Source: Phytobacter palmae
GTDB lineage: Bacteria > Pseudomonadota > Gammaproteobacteria > Enterobacterales > Enterobacteriaceae
Reading direction: 5' to 3'
Assembly (NCBI GenBank): GCA_900112785.1
Contig: FONB01000001.1
Span: 340,033-404,032, forward strand
DNA: 64,000 bases
The position numbers and the translations under genes were made by a program. Each line of letters begins with the position of its first letter. The stretch's first letter is position 1. This document shows, in pieces, positions 19,716-28,859 of this stretch. The notes below the pieces were generated by a model. That model searched no databases and had not been told where the DNA came from. It saw only the letters and a list, made by a program, of their open reading frames with translations.

Positions 19716-20942
19716 GTGTCGTCATTCGACTATCTCAAGACCGCAATCCGTCAGAAAGGCTGCACATTGCAGCAGGTGGCCGACGCCAGCGGCATGACCA
19801 AAGGCTATTTGAGCCAACTCCTGAATGCCAAAATTAAAAGTCCCAGTGCGCAAAAACTCGAGGCGCTGCACCGTTTTCTCGGATTAGAATTTCCGCGTCG
19901 GCAAAAAAGCGTTGGCGTCGTTTTTGGTAAGTTTTACCCGCTGCATACCGGGCATATCTACCTCATTCAGCGTGCCTGTAGCCAGGTGGACGAGTTGCAT
20001 ATCGTGATGGGTTACGACGAGAAGCGTGACCGAGAACTGTTTGAAGACAGTGCGATGTCCCAGCAGCCAACCATCAGCGACCGCCTGCGCTGGTTGCTCC
20101 AGACTTTTAAATATCAAAAAAACATCCGCATTCATGCGTTTAATGAAGAGGGAATGGAGCCTTATCCGCATGGCTGGGATGTCTGGAGTAAAGGTATTAA
20201 AGCCTTTATGGATGAAAAGGGCATTCAGCCTGACCGGATCTACAGTTCGGAAGAGGCAGACGCTCCTCAATACCTTGAGCATCTGGGTATTGAAACGGTG
20301 CTTATCGATCCTAAACGCACGTTTATGAACATCAGCGGCGCGCTTATCCGTGAGAACCCGTTCCGCTACTGGGATTATATTCCCACCGAAGTGAAACCCT
20401 TTTTCGTGCGTACCGTGGCGATACTTGGGGGCGAATCCAGTGGGAAATCAACGCTGGTCAATAAGCTCGCGAATATCTTTAATACCACCAGCGCGTGGGA
20501 GTACGGACGGGATTATGTCTTCTCTCATCTGGGCGGCGATGAGATGGCTTTGCAGTATTCTGACTATGACAAGATCGCGTTGGGGCAGGCGCAGTATATT
20601 GATTTTGCAGTAAAATATGCCAATAAAGTGGCTTTTATCGATACCGATTTTGTCACGACGCAGGCGTTTTGCGTGAAGTATGAAGGGCGCGAGCACCCTT
20701 TTGTACAGGCGATGATCGATGAATACCGTTTCGATCTGGTGATTCTGCTGGAAAATAATACGCCGTGGGTTGCCGATGGGTTGAGAAGCCTGGGCAGTTC
20801 GGTGGATCGCAGCGAATTCCAGCAGATGCTGGTGGATATGCTCAAAGAGAACAATATTACCTGGCGACATGTAGAAGAGCCTGATTACGACTCACGGTTT
20901 TTGCACTGCGTGGAACTGGTAAAAGAGTTGATGGGGGATTAG
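19716..20942 (+). CDS. nadR: NadR: NAD repressor, NMN adenylyltransferase and ribosylnicotinamide kinase
   Basis: This 408-residue trifunctional protein has an N-terminal helix-turn-helix (LQQVADASGMTKGYLSQLL, about 19-37) that represses NAD biosynthesis genes. A nucleotidyltransferase domain (GKFYPLHTGH near 70) and a kinase domain with Walker A GGESSGKST near 235 follow. The frame is open from 19656, but the GTG at 19716 with AGGAGG 6 nt ahead gives the conserved SSFDYLKTAI start. It ends two residues earlier than E. coli NadR. Confidence 0.97.
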   Translation: MSSFDYLKTAIRQKGCTLQQVADASGMTKGYLSQLLNAKIKSPSAQKLEALHRFLGLEFPRRQKSVGVVFGKFYPLHTGHIYLIQRACSQVDELHIVMGYDEKRDRELFEDSAMSQQPTISDRLRWLLQTFKYQKNIRIHAFNEEGMEPYPHGWDVWSKGIKAFMDEKGIQPDRIYSSEEADAPQYLEHLGIETVLIDPKRTFMNISGALIRENPFRYWDYIPTEVKPFFVRTVAILGGESSGKSTLVNKLANIFNTTSAWEYGRDYVFSHLGGDEMALQYSDYDKIALGQAQYIDFAVKYANKVAFIDTDFVTTQAFCVKYEGREHPFVQAMIDEYRFDLVILLENNTPWVADGLRSLGSSVDRSEFQQMLVDMLKENNITWRHVEEPDYDSRFLHCVELVKELMGD

Positions 20943-21022
20943 CAGGCCGGATAAGGCGTTTTACTTAGCCTGGCTACTGGCTTACCCAGGCTCTCTTCCC
21001 CCAGGAAAGGGAGCAAATACTA

Positions 21023-21050
21023 AAAAGGGCAACTTGCGTTGCCCTTTTGC
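21023..21050. terminator. Bidirectional terminator between nadR and ettA
   Basis: AAAAGGGCAAC and GTTGCCCTTTT form a perfect 11-bp stem with a TTGC loop. T-runs lie on both sides, so it can serve both convergent genes. A half-REP motif (GCCGGATAAGGCG, about 20944-20956) lies just after nadR. Confidence 0.85.
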
Positions 21051-21052
21051 TT

Positions 21053-22720
21053 TTATTTCGAAATGCGTTTGTACTTGATACGCTTCGGCTCCAGCGCATC
21101 GGCGCCCAGCGTGCGTTTCTTGTACTCTTCGTATTCGGTAAAGTTACCTTCGAAGAACTCCACCTTGCCTTCGTCCTGGTAATCCAGAATATGGGTCGCG
21201 ATACGGTCAAGGAACCAGCGGTCATGCGAGATAACCATCGCGCAGCCCGGGAACTCCAGCAGGGCGTTTTCCAGCGCGCGCAGGGTTTCGATATCCAGGT
21301 CGTTGGTCGGTTCATCGAGCAGCAGTACGTTACCGCCCACCTGCAGCAGTTTCGCCAGATGCAGACGACCGCGCTCACCACCGGACAGTTCGCCAACGCG
21401 TTTGCCCTGATCAACGCCTTTAAAGTTAAAGCGGCCTACGTAAGCACGGCTCGGCATCTCGGTGTTGCCGATCTTCATGATATCCAGCCCGCCGGAGACC
21501 TCTTCCCACACGGTTTTGCTATTATCCATCGCATCGCGGAACTGATCGACGGAGGCCAGCTTGACGGTTTCACCCAGGGTGATAGTCCCGGCATCAGGCT
21601 GCTCCTGACCGGACATCATACGGAACAGAGTCGATTTACCCGCGCCGTTAGGACCGATGATGCCGACAATAGCGCCTTTCGGTACGGAGAAGCTCAGATC
21701 GTCTATCAGTACGCGGTCACCATAGGATTTACGCAGATGGCTGACTTCCACCACTTTATCCCCCAGACGTGCTCCAGGCGGAATAAACAGTTCGTTAGTC
21801 TCGTTACGTTTCTGGTACTCGACGTTGTTAAGCTCTTCGAAGCGTGCCAGACGGGCTTTGCCCTTAGACTGACGGCCTTTCGCGCCCTGACGAACCCACT
21901 CAAGCTCTTTCTCGATAGACTTACGACGCGCCGCTTCCTGTGACGCTTCCTGTGCCAGACGCTGATCTTTTTGCTCCAGCCAGGAAGAGTAATTGCCTTC
22001 CCACGGAATACCTTCACCGCGGTCCAGCTCCAGGATCCAGCCAGCGACGTTGTCGAGGAAGTAACGGTCGTGGGTAATCGCCACCACGGTGCCTTCGAAG
22101 TCGTGCAGGAAGCGCTCCAGCCACGCCACGGATTCCGCATCCAGGTGGTTAGTCGGTTCGTCGAGCAGCAGCATGTCTGGTTTTTCCAGCAGCAGGCGGC
22201 AGAGCGCTACGCGGCGGCGTTCACCACCGGAGAGATTGGCGATTTTCGCATCCCAGTCCGGCAGACGCAGGGCATCAGCGGCACGCTCAAGCTGCACGTT
22301 CAGGTTGTGACCGTCGTGCGCCTGGATAATCTCTTCAAACTTACCCTGTTGTGCCGCGAGTTTATCGAAGTCAGCGTCTGGTTCAGCATATTTCGCGTAC
22401 ACCTCGTCCAGACCTTTCAGCGCGTTAACCACTTCGGAGACCGCTTCTTCAACGGATTCACGCACGGTCTGTTCCGGGTTCAACTGCGGTTCCTGCGGCA
22501 GGTAGCCGATTTTCAGACCGGGCTGTGGACGGGCTTCACCTTCAATATCGGTATCGATGCCAGCCATGATCCGCAGCAGGGTAGATTTACCGGCGCCATT
22601 AAGGCCCAGTACACCGATTTTTGCGCCAGGGAAGAAACTCAGCGAGATATTTTTCAAAATATGACGTTTCGGCGGAACCACTTTGCCGACACGATGCATG
22701 GTATAAACGAATTGAGCCAC
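21053..22720 (-). CDS. ettA: Energy-dependent translational throttle EttA (ABC-F)
   Basis: The 555-residue ABC-F protein has two ATPase domains and no membrane segments. Walker A motifs are GLNGAGKST (about 40) and GPNGAGKST (about 355). Two LSGGE signatures and two LLLDEPTN Walker B motifs are present, along with the arm and P-site tRNA interaction motif between domains. EttA binds the ribosomal E site and gates the first elongation step according to the ATP/ADP ratio. The start is GTG, with AAGAGG 11 nt upstream. The leader carries a long inverted repeat (22754-22809). Confidence 0.97.
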   Translation of the reverse strand: MAQFVYTMHRVGKVVPPKRHILKNISLSFFPGAKIGVLGLNGAGKSTLLRIMAGIDTDIEGEARPQPGLKIGYLPQEPQLNPEQTVRESVEEAVSEVVNALKGLDEVYAKYAEPDADFDKLAAQQGKFEEIIQAHDGHNLNVQLERAADALRLPDWDAKIANLSGGERRRVALCRLLLEKPDMLLLDEPTNHLDAESVAWLERFLHDFEGTVVAITHDRYFLDNVAGWILELDRGEGIPWEGNYSSWLEQKDQRLAQEASQEAARRKSIEKELEWVRQGAKGRQSKGKARLARFEELNNVEYQKRNETNELFIPPGARLGDKVVEVSHLRKSYGDRVLIDDLSFSVPKGAIVGIIGPNGAGKSTLFRMMSGQEQPDAGTITLGETVKLASVDQFRDAMDNSKTVWEEVSGGLDIMKIGNTEMPSRAYVGRFNFKGVDQGKRVGELSGGERGRLHLAKLLQVGGNVLLLDEPTNDLDIETLRALENALLEFPGCAMVISHDRWFLDRIATHILDYQDEGKVEFFEGNFTEYEEYKKRTLGADALEPKRIKYKRISK

Positions 22721-22753
22721 GTTGGACTTCGCCTCTTTTTATCCCTTCATCCA

Positions 22754-22809
22754 TCAGGTTGCAGGTGCCGGGCCAGGAGGGATTCCTGTACCGCCGCCTT
22801 GCAACCTGA
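22754..22809 (-). repeat. Inverted repeat in the ettA leader
   Basis: TCAGGTTGCA (22754-22763) and TGCAACCTGA (22800-22809) are perfect 10-bp arms 36 nt apart, starting about 34 nt upstream of the ettA GTG on the minus strand. The enclosed GC-rich segment can pair further (AGGA with TCCT). If transcribed, it would form a strong leader hairpin. Confidence 0.6.
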
Positions 22810-23020
22810 ATTATTCAGGGCTAATGAATGGTGATAGTTTTCAAAGGCGAAGTGTAGCCGTTTTCCGTGCTCAATCCCAGCCAGCAGCACCCGTAGTGTT
22901 AAATCGCACAAGAAAGGTAAAAAAGTGTGCATTACGTGGCGCGTTACGGCGTGCACGGTTAGCATTAAGGCATTATGCGGCATGATGCTGTAGGTATCGT
23001 TTATATAAGAGGAATAAGCT

Positions 23021-24961
23021 GTGCAGAGAGCTAAACATGCCGCCTGGCGTTTTCTGGCGGCCAGTATTTGTTTGCTGTCCCTCAGCAATGTGGCGCGAGC
23101 GGACTCACTGGACGAACAACGTAATCGCTATGCTCAGATCAAGCAGGCATGGGATAACAAGCAGATGGATGTGGTATCGCAACTGATGCCGGGCCTGCAA
23201 AACTATCCGCTTTACCCTTATCTGCAGTACCGACAGATAACCGATGATCTGATGAATCAGCCCGCCGTAACGGTGATCAATTTCATCCAGGCAAATCCTA
23301 CATTGCCGCCGGCCCGCACTCTGAAAACACGTTTTATCAATGAGCTGGCGCGTCGGGAAGACTGGCGCGGTTTGCTGGCGTTTAGCCCGGAAAAACCCAC
23401 GACAACGGAAGCGCAATGTAACTACTATTTTGCGAAATGGAACACCGGCCAGGCTGAAGAGGCCTGGCAAGGAGCGAAAGAGCTGTGGCTGACGGGCAAC
23501 AGCCAGCCGAACGCCTGTGACCGGTTGTTTGGTGCATGGCGCGCTTCCGGCAAGCAAGATCCACTGGCGTTTCTGGAACGTATTCGTCTGGCAATGAAAG
23601 CGGGCAATACGCGGCTGGTTATTCTGCTGGCGGGTCAGATGCCATCGGACTATCAGACCATCTCTTCTGCCATCATTACGCTGGCCAACGATCCGGGTAG
23701 CGTTATGACCTTTGCCCGAACCACAGGGGCGACTGATTTCACCCGTCAGATGGCTGCCGAAGCGTTCGAAAGCGTCGCGCGTGAAGATGTGGAAAACGCC
23801 CGGTTGATGATCCCGTCGCTGGTACAGGCGCAACAACTCAATGAAGAACAGACGCAAGCGCTGCGTGATATTGTTGCCTGGCGTTTGATGGGGAATGATG
23901 TGACCAGCGAGCAGGCGCGCTGGCGCGATGACGCTATCATGCGTTCGCAGTCTGTCTCGATTGTCGAGCGACGCGTGCGAATGGCTATCGGCAACGGTGA
24001 TCGCCGTGGGCTGAATACCTGGCTTGCGCGTCTGCCGATGGAGGCAAAAGAGAAGGATGAGTGGCGCTACTGGCAGGCCGACCTGCTGCTGGAACGTGGG
24101 CGTGACGGCGAGGCGAAAGAGATCCTGCATGCGCTGATGCAACAACGTGGATTCTACCCAATGGCGGCGGCACAGCGCCTGGGTGAAGAGTACACAATGA
24201 AAATTGATAAAGCGCCAGGTAGTATCGATCCTGCGTTGGCAAACGGGCCTGAAATGTCCCGTGTGCGCGAGCTAATGTACTGGAATCAGGACAACACTGC
24301 CCGTAGCGAGTGGTCTAACTTGATAACCAGCCGCAGCGTGCAGGAACAGGCGCAACTGGCGCGCTATGCGTTTAACCAGCACTGGTGGGATTTAAGCGTA
24401 CAGGCGACCATTGCCGGTAAGTTGTGGGATCAACTTGAAGAACGCTTCCCGCTGGCCTACAGCGACTTGTATGCCCGCTATACGAGCGGTAAAGATATTC
24501 CGCAAAGCTATGCGATGGCGATTTCTCGTCAGGAGAGCGCCTGGAACCCTAAAGCGCGCTCCCCGGTTGGGGCAAGTGGACTCATGCAGATCATGCCGGG
24601 GACGGCAACGCATACGGTAAAAATGTTTAATATTCCAGGCTACAGCAATGCGGCTCAATTGCTGGAACCGGAAGTAAATATCAACATCGGTACCAGCTAT
24701 CTGCAATATGTCTATCAGCAGTTTGGTAACAACCGCATCTTCTCCTCCGCAGCGTACAACGCCGGACCGGGTAGGGTACGGACCTGGCTGAACAACAGTG
24801 GTGGGCGAATTGATGCGGTAGCCTTTATCGAGAGTATCCCGTTTTCCGAAACCCGTAGCTATGTGAAAAACGTGTTGGCCTATGACGCGTATTACCGTTT
24901 CTTTATCAATGGTAACAAAGCGCCAGTGCTGACGGACGCGGAGTGGCAGCGTCGTTACTGA
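23021..24961 (+). CDS. slt: Soluble lytic murein transglycosylase Slt70
   Basis: This 646-residue periplasmic exolytic transglycosylase cleaves glycan strands to 1,6-anhydro-muropeptides. It has a signal peptide of 27 residues ending VARA-DS, a long alpha-superhelical U/L region, and a C-terminal lysozyme-like domain with the catalytic Glu in RQESAWNP. SGLMQIMPGTA and the AYNAGPGR motif follow. The start is GTG after AGAGGAATAAGCT. It lies immediately upstream of trpR, as in E. coli. Confidence 0.97.
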   Translation: MQRAKHAAWRFLAASICLLSLSNVARADSLDEQRNRYAQIKQAWDNKQMDVVSQLMPGLQNYPLYPYLQYRQITDDLMNQPAVTVINFIQANPTLPPARTLKTRFINELARREDWRGLLAFSPEKPTTTEAQCNYYFAKWNTGQAEEAWQGAKELWLTGNSQPNACDRLFGAWRASGKQDPLAFLERIRLAMKAGNTRLVILLAGQMPSDYQTISSAIITLANDPGSVMTFARTTGATDFTRQMAAEAFESVAREDVENARLMIPSLVQAQQLNEEQTQALRDIVAWRLMGNDVTSEQARWRDDAIMRSQSVSIVERRVRMAIGNGDRRGLNTWLARLPMEAKEKDEWRYWQADLLLERGRDGEAKEILHALMQQRGFYPMAAAQRLGEEYTMKIDKAPGSIDPALANGPEMSRVRELMYWNQDNTARSEWSNLITSRSVQEQAQLARYAFNQHWWDLSVQATIAGKLWDQLEERFPLAYSDLYARYTSGKDIPQSYAMAISRQESAWNPKARSPVGASGLMQIMPGTATHTVKMFNIPGYSNAAQLLEPEVNINIGTSYLQYVYQQFGNNRIFSSAAYNAGPGRVRTWLNNSGGRIDAVAFIESIPFSETRSYVKNVLAYDAYYRFFINGNKAPVLTDAEWQRRY

Positions 24962-24984
24962 TTTCTGTGGTTTGTGTTATGCTG

Positions 24985-25004
24985 TGTACTCTCTAGCGAG
25001 TACA
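24985..25004. promoter_or_regulatory. TrpR operator at trpR
   Basis: TGTACTCTCTAGCGAGTACA is a near-perfect 20-bp palindrome centred 30 nt ahead of trpR. It matches the autoregulatory trp operator known upstream of E. coli trpR, so trpR should repress itself in the presence of tryptophan. Confidence 0.85.
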
Positions 25005-25024
25005 TAGCATAACGGCGGCATATT

Positions 25025-25354
25025 ATGACCCAGCAATCACCTTATTCAGCGGCCATGGCCGAACAGCGTCACCAGGAATGGCTACGCTTTGTTGAACTCG
25101 TCAGGCAGTCTTACGAACAGGATCTGCATCTTCCGTTACTTAACCTGATGCTCACCCCTGATGAACGGGAAGCGCTGGGTACCCGCGTACGCATTATCGA
25201 AGAACTGTTGCGCGGAGAGATGAGTCAGCGTGAACTCAAAAGTGAACTCGGCGCGGGCATTGCTACGATCACCCGCGGTTCTAACAGCCTGAAAGCGGCG
25301 CCAGCCGATCTGCGTTTATGGCTGGAGCAGACGCTGCTTAACGATCAGCGATAG
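25025..25354 (+). CDS. trpR: Trp operon repressor
   Basis: The 109-residue TrpR dimer binds operators of trpEDCBA, aroH, mtr and trpR when loaded with L-tryptophan. The helix-turn-helix lies in [20 protein letters not shown] at about residues 68-87. An operator palindrome precedes it. Its last 10 nt overlap the end of the convergent gene yjjX. Confidence 0.97.
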   Translation: MTQQSPYSAAMAEQRHQEWLRFVELVRQSYEQDLHLPLLNLMLTPDEREALGTRVRIIEELLRGEMSQRELKSELGAGIATITRGSNSLKAAPADLRLWLEQTLLNDQR

Positions 25355-25860
25355 ACTGCATTGTGAAAGGGGCTTAATGCCAGTATCACGGCCTGATGAT
25401 AGACGCTGGCGCGCGTCAGTTTTCCGGCGGTAAACACGCCAATTGCGCCCTCTTTACGCCCAATCTCATCAATACCGGTGTATGCCGACATCGCCGGGCC
25501 AAGCGCTTCACCTGCATGGATTTTTTGCAAAATAACCTCCGGCAAGGGCAGGGTGGCAGAACGCGCTTCGCCACGCTGTTCCTGATTTTCGATGACCACC
25601 CAGCTAAACGTGCTGCCTTCATCAATGCCGGCTTCGATAGCTACCCAAAAGTCCGCATCCGGGCAGGCGTGGCGTGCATTTGCGACACGGTTACGTGCAC
25701 CTGCAAGCGTTTCTTTACTGCCCAGAGGTTGTTCTGGTACACCGCTCTCAACAGCGATAGCGTCAATATGGCAGGAACCTTCACCGAAAATTTCATTAAA
25801 AGCGTGCAGAATAGCCCGAATTTTGGCGGGGTTTGTGGTAGCAGCGACAACATGGTGCAT
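25345..25860 (-). CDS. yjjX: Inosine/xanthosine triphosphatase YjjX
   Basis: This protein of about 171 residues belongs to the NTPase 1 family, which hydrolyses ITP and XTP to clear damaged purine nucleotides. The conserved N-terminus is [10 protein letters not shown], with SGVPEQPLG and [13 protein letters not shown] further on. The frame can be read from a TTG two codons upstream (25866), but the ATG at 25860 matches the E. coli start. It is convergent with trpR, with a 10-nt overlap of the two 3' ends. Confidence 0.95.
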   Translation of the reverse strand: MHHVVAATTNPAKIRAILHAFNEIFGEGSCHIDAIAVESGVPEQPLGSKETLAGARNRVANARHACPDADFWVAIEAGIDEGSTFSWVVIENQEQRGEARSATLPLPEVILQKIHAGEALGPAMSAYTGIDEIGRKEGAIGVFTAGKLTRASVYHQAVILALSPFHNAVYR

Positions 25861-25962
25861 AATCAATAGCTGGCTCCCCGTAATGAGACGTGTTCTGTCC
25901 GCATGACGGGTAAGGCCTTCCTCATATAATAAACTTCATCGCAGTATAATGGATATAAAAGC

Positions 25963-26610
25963 ATGTTACAGGTATACCTTGTCCGCCACGGTGAAACGCA
26001 GTGGAACGCCGAGCGTCGTATTCAAGGCCATTCAGACAGTCCGTTAACCGAAAAAGGGGAGAAGCAGGCATGGCAGGTGGCCGAACGCGCGAAAGCGCTG
26101 GGCATCACCCATATCATTGCCAGCGATCTCGGACGTACACGTCGCACGGCTGAAATCATCGCAGAGTTATGCGGCTGCGATATCACCCTCGATTCGCGCC
26201 TGCGTGAACTCGATATGGGCGTGCTTGAAAAGCGTAACCTTGAAACCCTGACCGAAGAAGAAGAAGGCTGGCGTCGCCAACTGGTAAATGGTACCGCAGG
26301 GGGGCGCATTCCCGGCGGTGAGTCTATGCAGGAGCTTGCCGATCGTATGCATGCCGCCCTTGCGACCACGCTGGAGTTACCGCAGGGCAGCCGTCCGATG
26401 ATCGTAAGCCACGGTATGGCCCTGGGCTGCCTGGTCAGCACTATTCTGGGTCTTCCGGCCTATGCTGAGCGCCGCCTGCGCTTGCGTAACTGCTCTATTT
26501 CCCGTATCGATTATCAGGATAGCGCATGGCTGGCATCGGGATGGGTGGTGGAAACGGCAGGAGACGTCTCACATCTTGACGCCCCTGCGCTCGATGAACT
26601 GCAGCGTTAA
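25963..26610 (+). CDS. gpmB: Phosphoglycerate mutase-like phosphatase GpmB (YtjC)
   Basis: The 215-residue histidine phosphatase superfamily member has the RHGETQWN motif with the phospho-accepting His near residue 9, and a second catalytic His in VSHGMALG. It is named for similarity to cofactor-dependent phosphoglycerate mutase, but activity as a mutase in vivo is doubtful for this family. It is convergent with rob; the stops overlap by 4 nt. Confidence 0.93.
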   Translation: MLQVYLVRHGETQWNAERRIQGHSDSPLTEKGEKQAWQVAERAKALGITHIIASDLGRTRRTAEIIAELCGCDITLDSRLRELDMGVLEKRNLETLTEEEEGWRRQLVNGTAGGRIPGGESMQELADRMHAALATTLELPQGSRPMIVSHGMALGCLVSTILGLPAYAERRLRLRNCSISRIDYQDSAWLASGWVVETAGDVSHLDAPALDELQR

Positions 26611-27476
26611 CGGCGGACCGGAATCAGATACTCGCAGCGGATGTAAAGCGGCGGCTCTTGCGCACGCGCATCTTCCTGCGGGTAGAAGCGCTCAATATCC
26701 TGACCTTTACGGCGTGTCAGATTCAGCATCGGCATGCAGGTGCCGTAGACGGTCAGGATAAATTCCTGCACGCCACTCCCCGGCCCCTCATAGAAGAACA
26801 TGACATACTCACCGCCTTCGAGCGTCACCGGTTGGGCGTTATGCATATAGCCGTTCGCCATCTCCGGCGTTAAGGCGGTAGTGTAAAACACCTCTTGCTC
26901 GTCATCTTTTTCCAGGCTTGGTCGCGGTTCATGCAGGCCATACATCTCAGCCGGAATGGTTGGCGAGTTACCTAAAAAGTCACGCCAGAACTGGATACGC
27001 ATCTGATTGCGGAAATCGGAAATCTCTTCCAGCGAGCAGGTATAGCTCTGCGTCGTACCGATAAGCTGCATATCCGGAAGGGTGATAAATTCGTATCTCG
27101 GCATGGCAAACTCGCCTAAGCGCAACGGTGGACGAATACCGAAGGCGCTCCAGTCAGGTGAACGGCGATACAGCGCGGGCGTCAGATTAAACTGCTTTTT
27201 AAAAGCGCGAGTAAAGGTTTGCTGAGAGTCAAAACGGTACTGCAAGGCGATATCCAGAATGGGGCGCGAGGTCAGACGCAAAGCAACAGCAGACTTCGAC
27301 AGGCGGCGCGCGCGAATATAAGCGCCAATCGCATGGCCCGTCACGTCTTTAAACATCCTTTGCAGATGCCACTTGGAATAACCTGCTTTTGCCGCCACAT
27401 TATCTAACGACAATGGCTGATCCAGGTGACCTTCCAGCCAGGTTAGTAGATCACGAATAATCCCAGCCTGATCCAT
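26607..27476 (-). CDS. rob: AraC-type right-origin-binding regulator Rob
   Basis: The 289-residue protein has an N-terminal AraC/XylS DNA-binding domain with two helix-turn-helix motifs (about 8-106; LDNVAAKAGYSKWHLQRMF is the first). A C-terminal GyrI-like effector domain follows. Rob activates the mar/sox/rob regulon (efflux, superoxide and solvent tolerance) and binds oriC. Length equals the E. coli protein. creA is divergent. Confidence 0.97.
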   Translation of the reverse strand: MDQAGIIRDLLTWLEGHLDQPLSLDNVAAKAGYSKWHLQRMFKDVTGHAIGAYIRARRLSKSAVALRLTSRPILDIALQYRFDSQQTFTRAFKKQFNLTPALYRRSPDWSAFGIRPPLRLGEFAMPRYEFITLPDMQLIGTTQSYTCSLEEISDFRNQMRIQFWRDFLGNSPTIPAEMYGLHEPRPSLEKDDEQEVFYTTALTPEMANGYMHNAQPVTLEGGEYVMFFYEGPGSGVQEFILTVYGTCMPMLNLTRRKGQDIERFYPQEDARAQEPPLYIRCEYLIPVRR

Positions 27477-27687
27477 AAAATATCCTCATCCTTAAAACGG
27501 CTTACGCCTGATACCAGGAAAGGGATAATACCACTGTTTGTTGTTTTAGCATTCAGTGTTTTTTTTGTGCATTAGTGCCCATTGTGTCTGATTTTCATGA
27601 TAATTTTTGTAAATTAGTGATCTATAAACCTTTTCCTGATAAACCCGAGAATAGTCGCTCAACGTTATATTCAAAAATGGTAACAAT

Positions 27688-28158
27688 ATGAAATACACAC
27701 GTTTAATACTTTCCTCATTAGCGTTGCTCTGGAGCTCTGCACATGCGGAACAGATTGGCTCAGTGGATACGGTATTCAAAATGTTCGGCCCGGATCACAA
27801 AATTGTGGTGGAAGCCTTTGACGATCCTGAGGTGCAAAATGTGACCTGTTACCTGAGCCGGGCAAAAACAGGCGGCATTAAAGGCGGTCTTGGGCTGGCT
27901 GAAGATACATCTGACGCGGCGATCTCGTGCCAGCAGGTGGGGCCAATTGAACTCAGTGATAAGATCAAAAACGGCAAAGCGCAGGGTGATGTAGTCTTCC
28001 AGAAACGTACCTCGCTGGTATTTAAGAAACTGCAGGTAGTCCGCTTTTATGACAGCAAACGTAACGCGCTGGTTTATTTAACCTATTCCGATAAAGTGGT
28101 AGAGGGTTCGCCGAAAAACGCACTAAGTGCGGTGCCGATTATGCCGTGGGGTAAATAA
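27688..28158 (+). CDS. creA: CreA family periplasmic protein
   Basis: The 156-residue protein has a signal peptide (about 1-20, cleavage after SSAHA) and the CreA domain with a conserved [18 protein letters not shown] segment. The function of the family is unknown. It is the first gene of creABCD. creB starts 11 nt after its stop. Confidence 0.93.
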   Translation: MKYTRLILSSLALLWSSAHAEQIGSVDTVFKMFGPDHKIVVEAFDDPEVQNVTCYLSRAKTGGIKGGLGLAEDTSDAAISCQQVGPIELSDKIKNGKAQGDVVFQKRTSLVFKKLQVVRFYDSKRNALVYLTYSDKVVEGSPKNALSAVPIMPWGK

Positions 28159-28169
28159 AAGGAATGGAG

Positions 28170-28859
28170 ATGCCACAACCGCGAATTTGGCTGGTTGAAG
28201 ATGAGGCAAGTATCGCCGAGACGCTGATTTATATGTTGCAGCAGGATGGGTTCGCCGTTACGTCATTTGAACGGGGATTGCCTGCCCTTGACGCGGCGAC
28301 GCGGCAGTTGCCGGACCTTGCGATCCTGGATGTCGGGCTGCCGGATATCAGTGGCTTTGAGCTATGTCGCCGTTTGTTGGCTCGGGCACCGGGGCTACCG
28401 GTGCTGTTTCTGACCGCACGCAGCGATGAGATCGATAAACTACTGGGGCTGGAAATGGGGGCCGATGATTATATCGCCAAACCGTTTTCGCCCAGGGAAG
28501 TATGTGCCCGGGTACGTACCGTGCTGCGCCGCTTTCAGAAAGCGACTGTGCAATCTTCGCTCCTTCGTGTCGGGCAATTCGAACTGGATGAAGAGGCGGC
28601 TATTATCCGCTGGTGTGGCGATATTCTTCCCCTTACACGCTATGAATTTCTGCTGCTCAAAACCCTGCTGCATGCGCCGGGCAGAGTTTTTTCGCGCCAG
28701 CAACTCATGGATCTTGTCTGGACCGATGCCGAAGAGAGCTTCGATCGGACTGTCGATACTCACATCAAAACGTTGCGCGCTAAATTGCGTGCGGTGAATA
28801 GCGACGTGTCGCCGATTAATACTCATCGCGGTATGGGTTATAGCCTGGGCATTCGCTAA
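28170..28859 (+). CDS. creB: Response regulator CreB
   Basis: This 229-residue OmpR-type regulator has an N-terminal receiver domain (acidic pocket VEDE; phospho-accepting Asp in ILDVGLPD near residue 53; conserved Lys in AKPFSPRE) and a C-terminal winged helix. The frame opens at 28164, but that ATG is too close to the AAGG motif. The ATG at 28170 has AAGG 7 nt ahead and matches the E. coli length. It binds Cre tags (TTCAC-N6-TTCAC). Confidence 0.96.
   Translation: MPQPRIWLVEDEASIAETLIYMLQQDGFAVTSFERGLPALDAATRQLPDLAILDVGLPDISGFELCRRLLARAPGLPVLFLTARSDEIDKLLGLEMGADDYIAKPFSPREVCARVRTVLRRFQKATVQSSLLRVGQFELDEEAAIIRWCGDILPLTRYEFLLLKTLLHAPGRVFSRQQLMDLVWTDAEESFDRTVDTHIKTLRAKLRAVNSDVSPINTHRGMGYSLGIR

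Noticed and set aside
23105-24145. A 346-codon minus-strand ORF inside slt
   Set aside because: It is antisense to a well-supported gene, and its composition (Arg, Gln, His) is typical of shadow frames.
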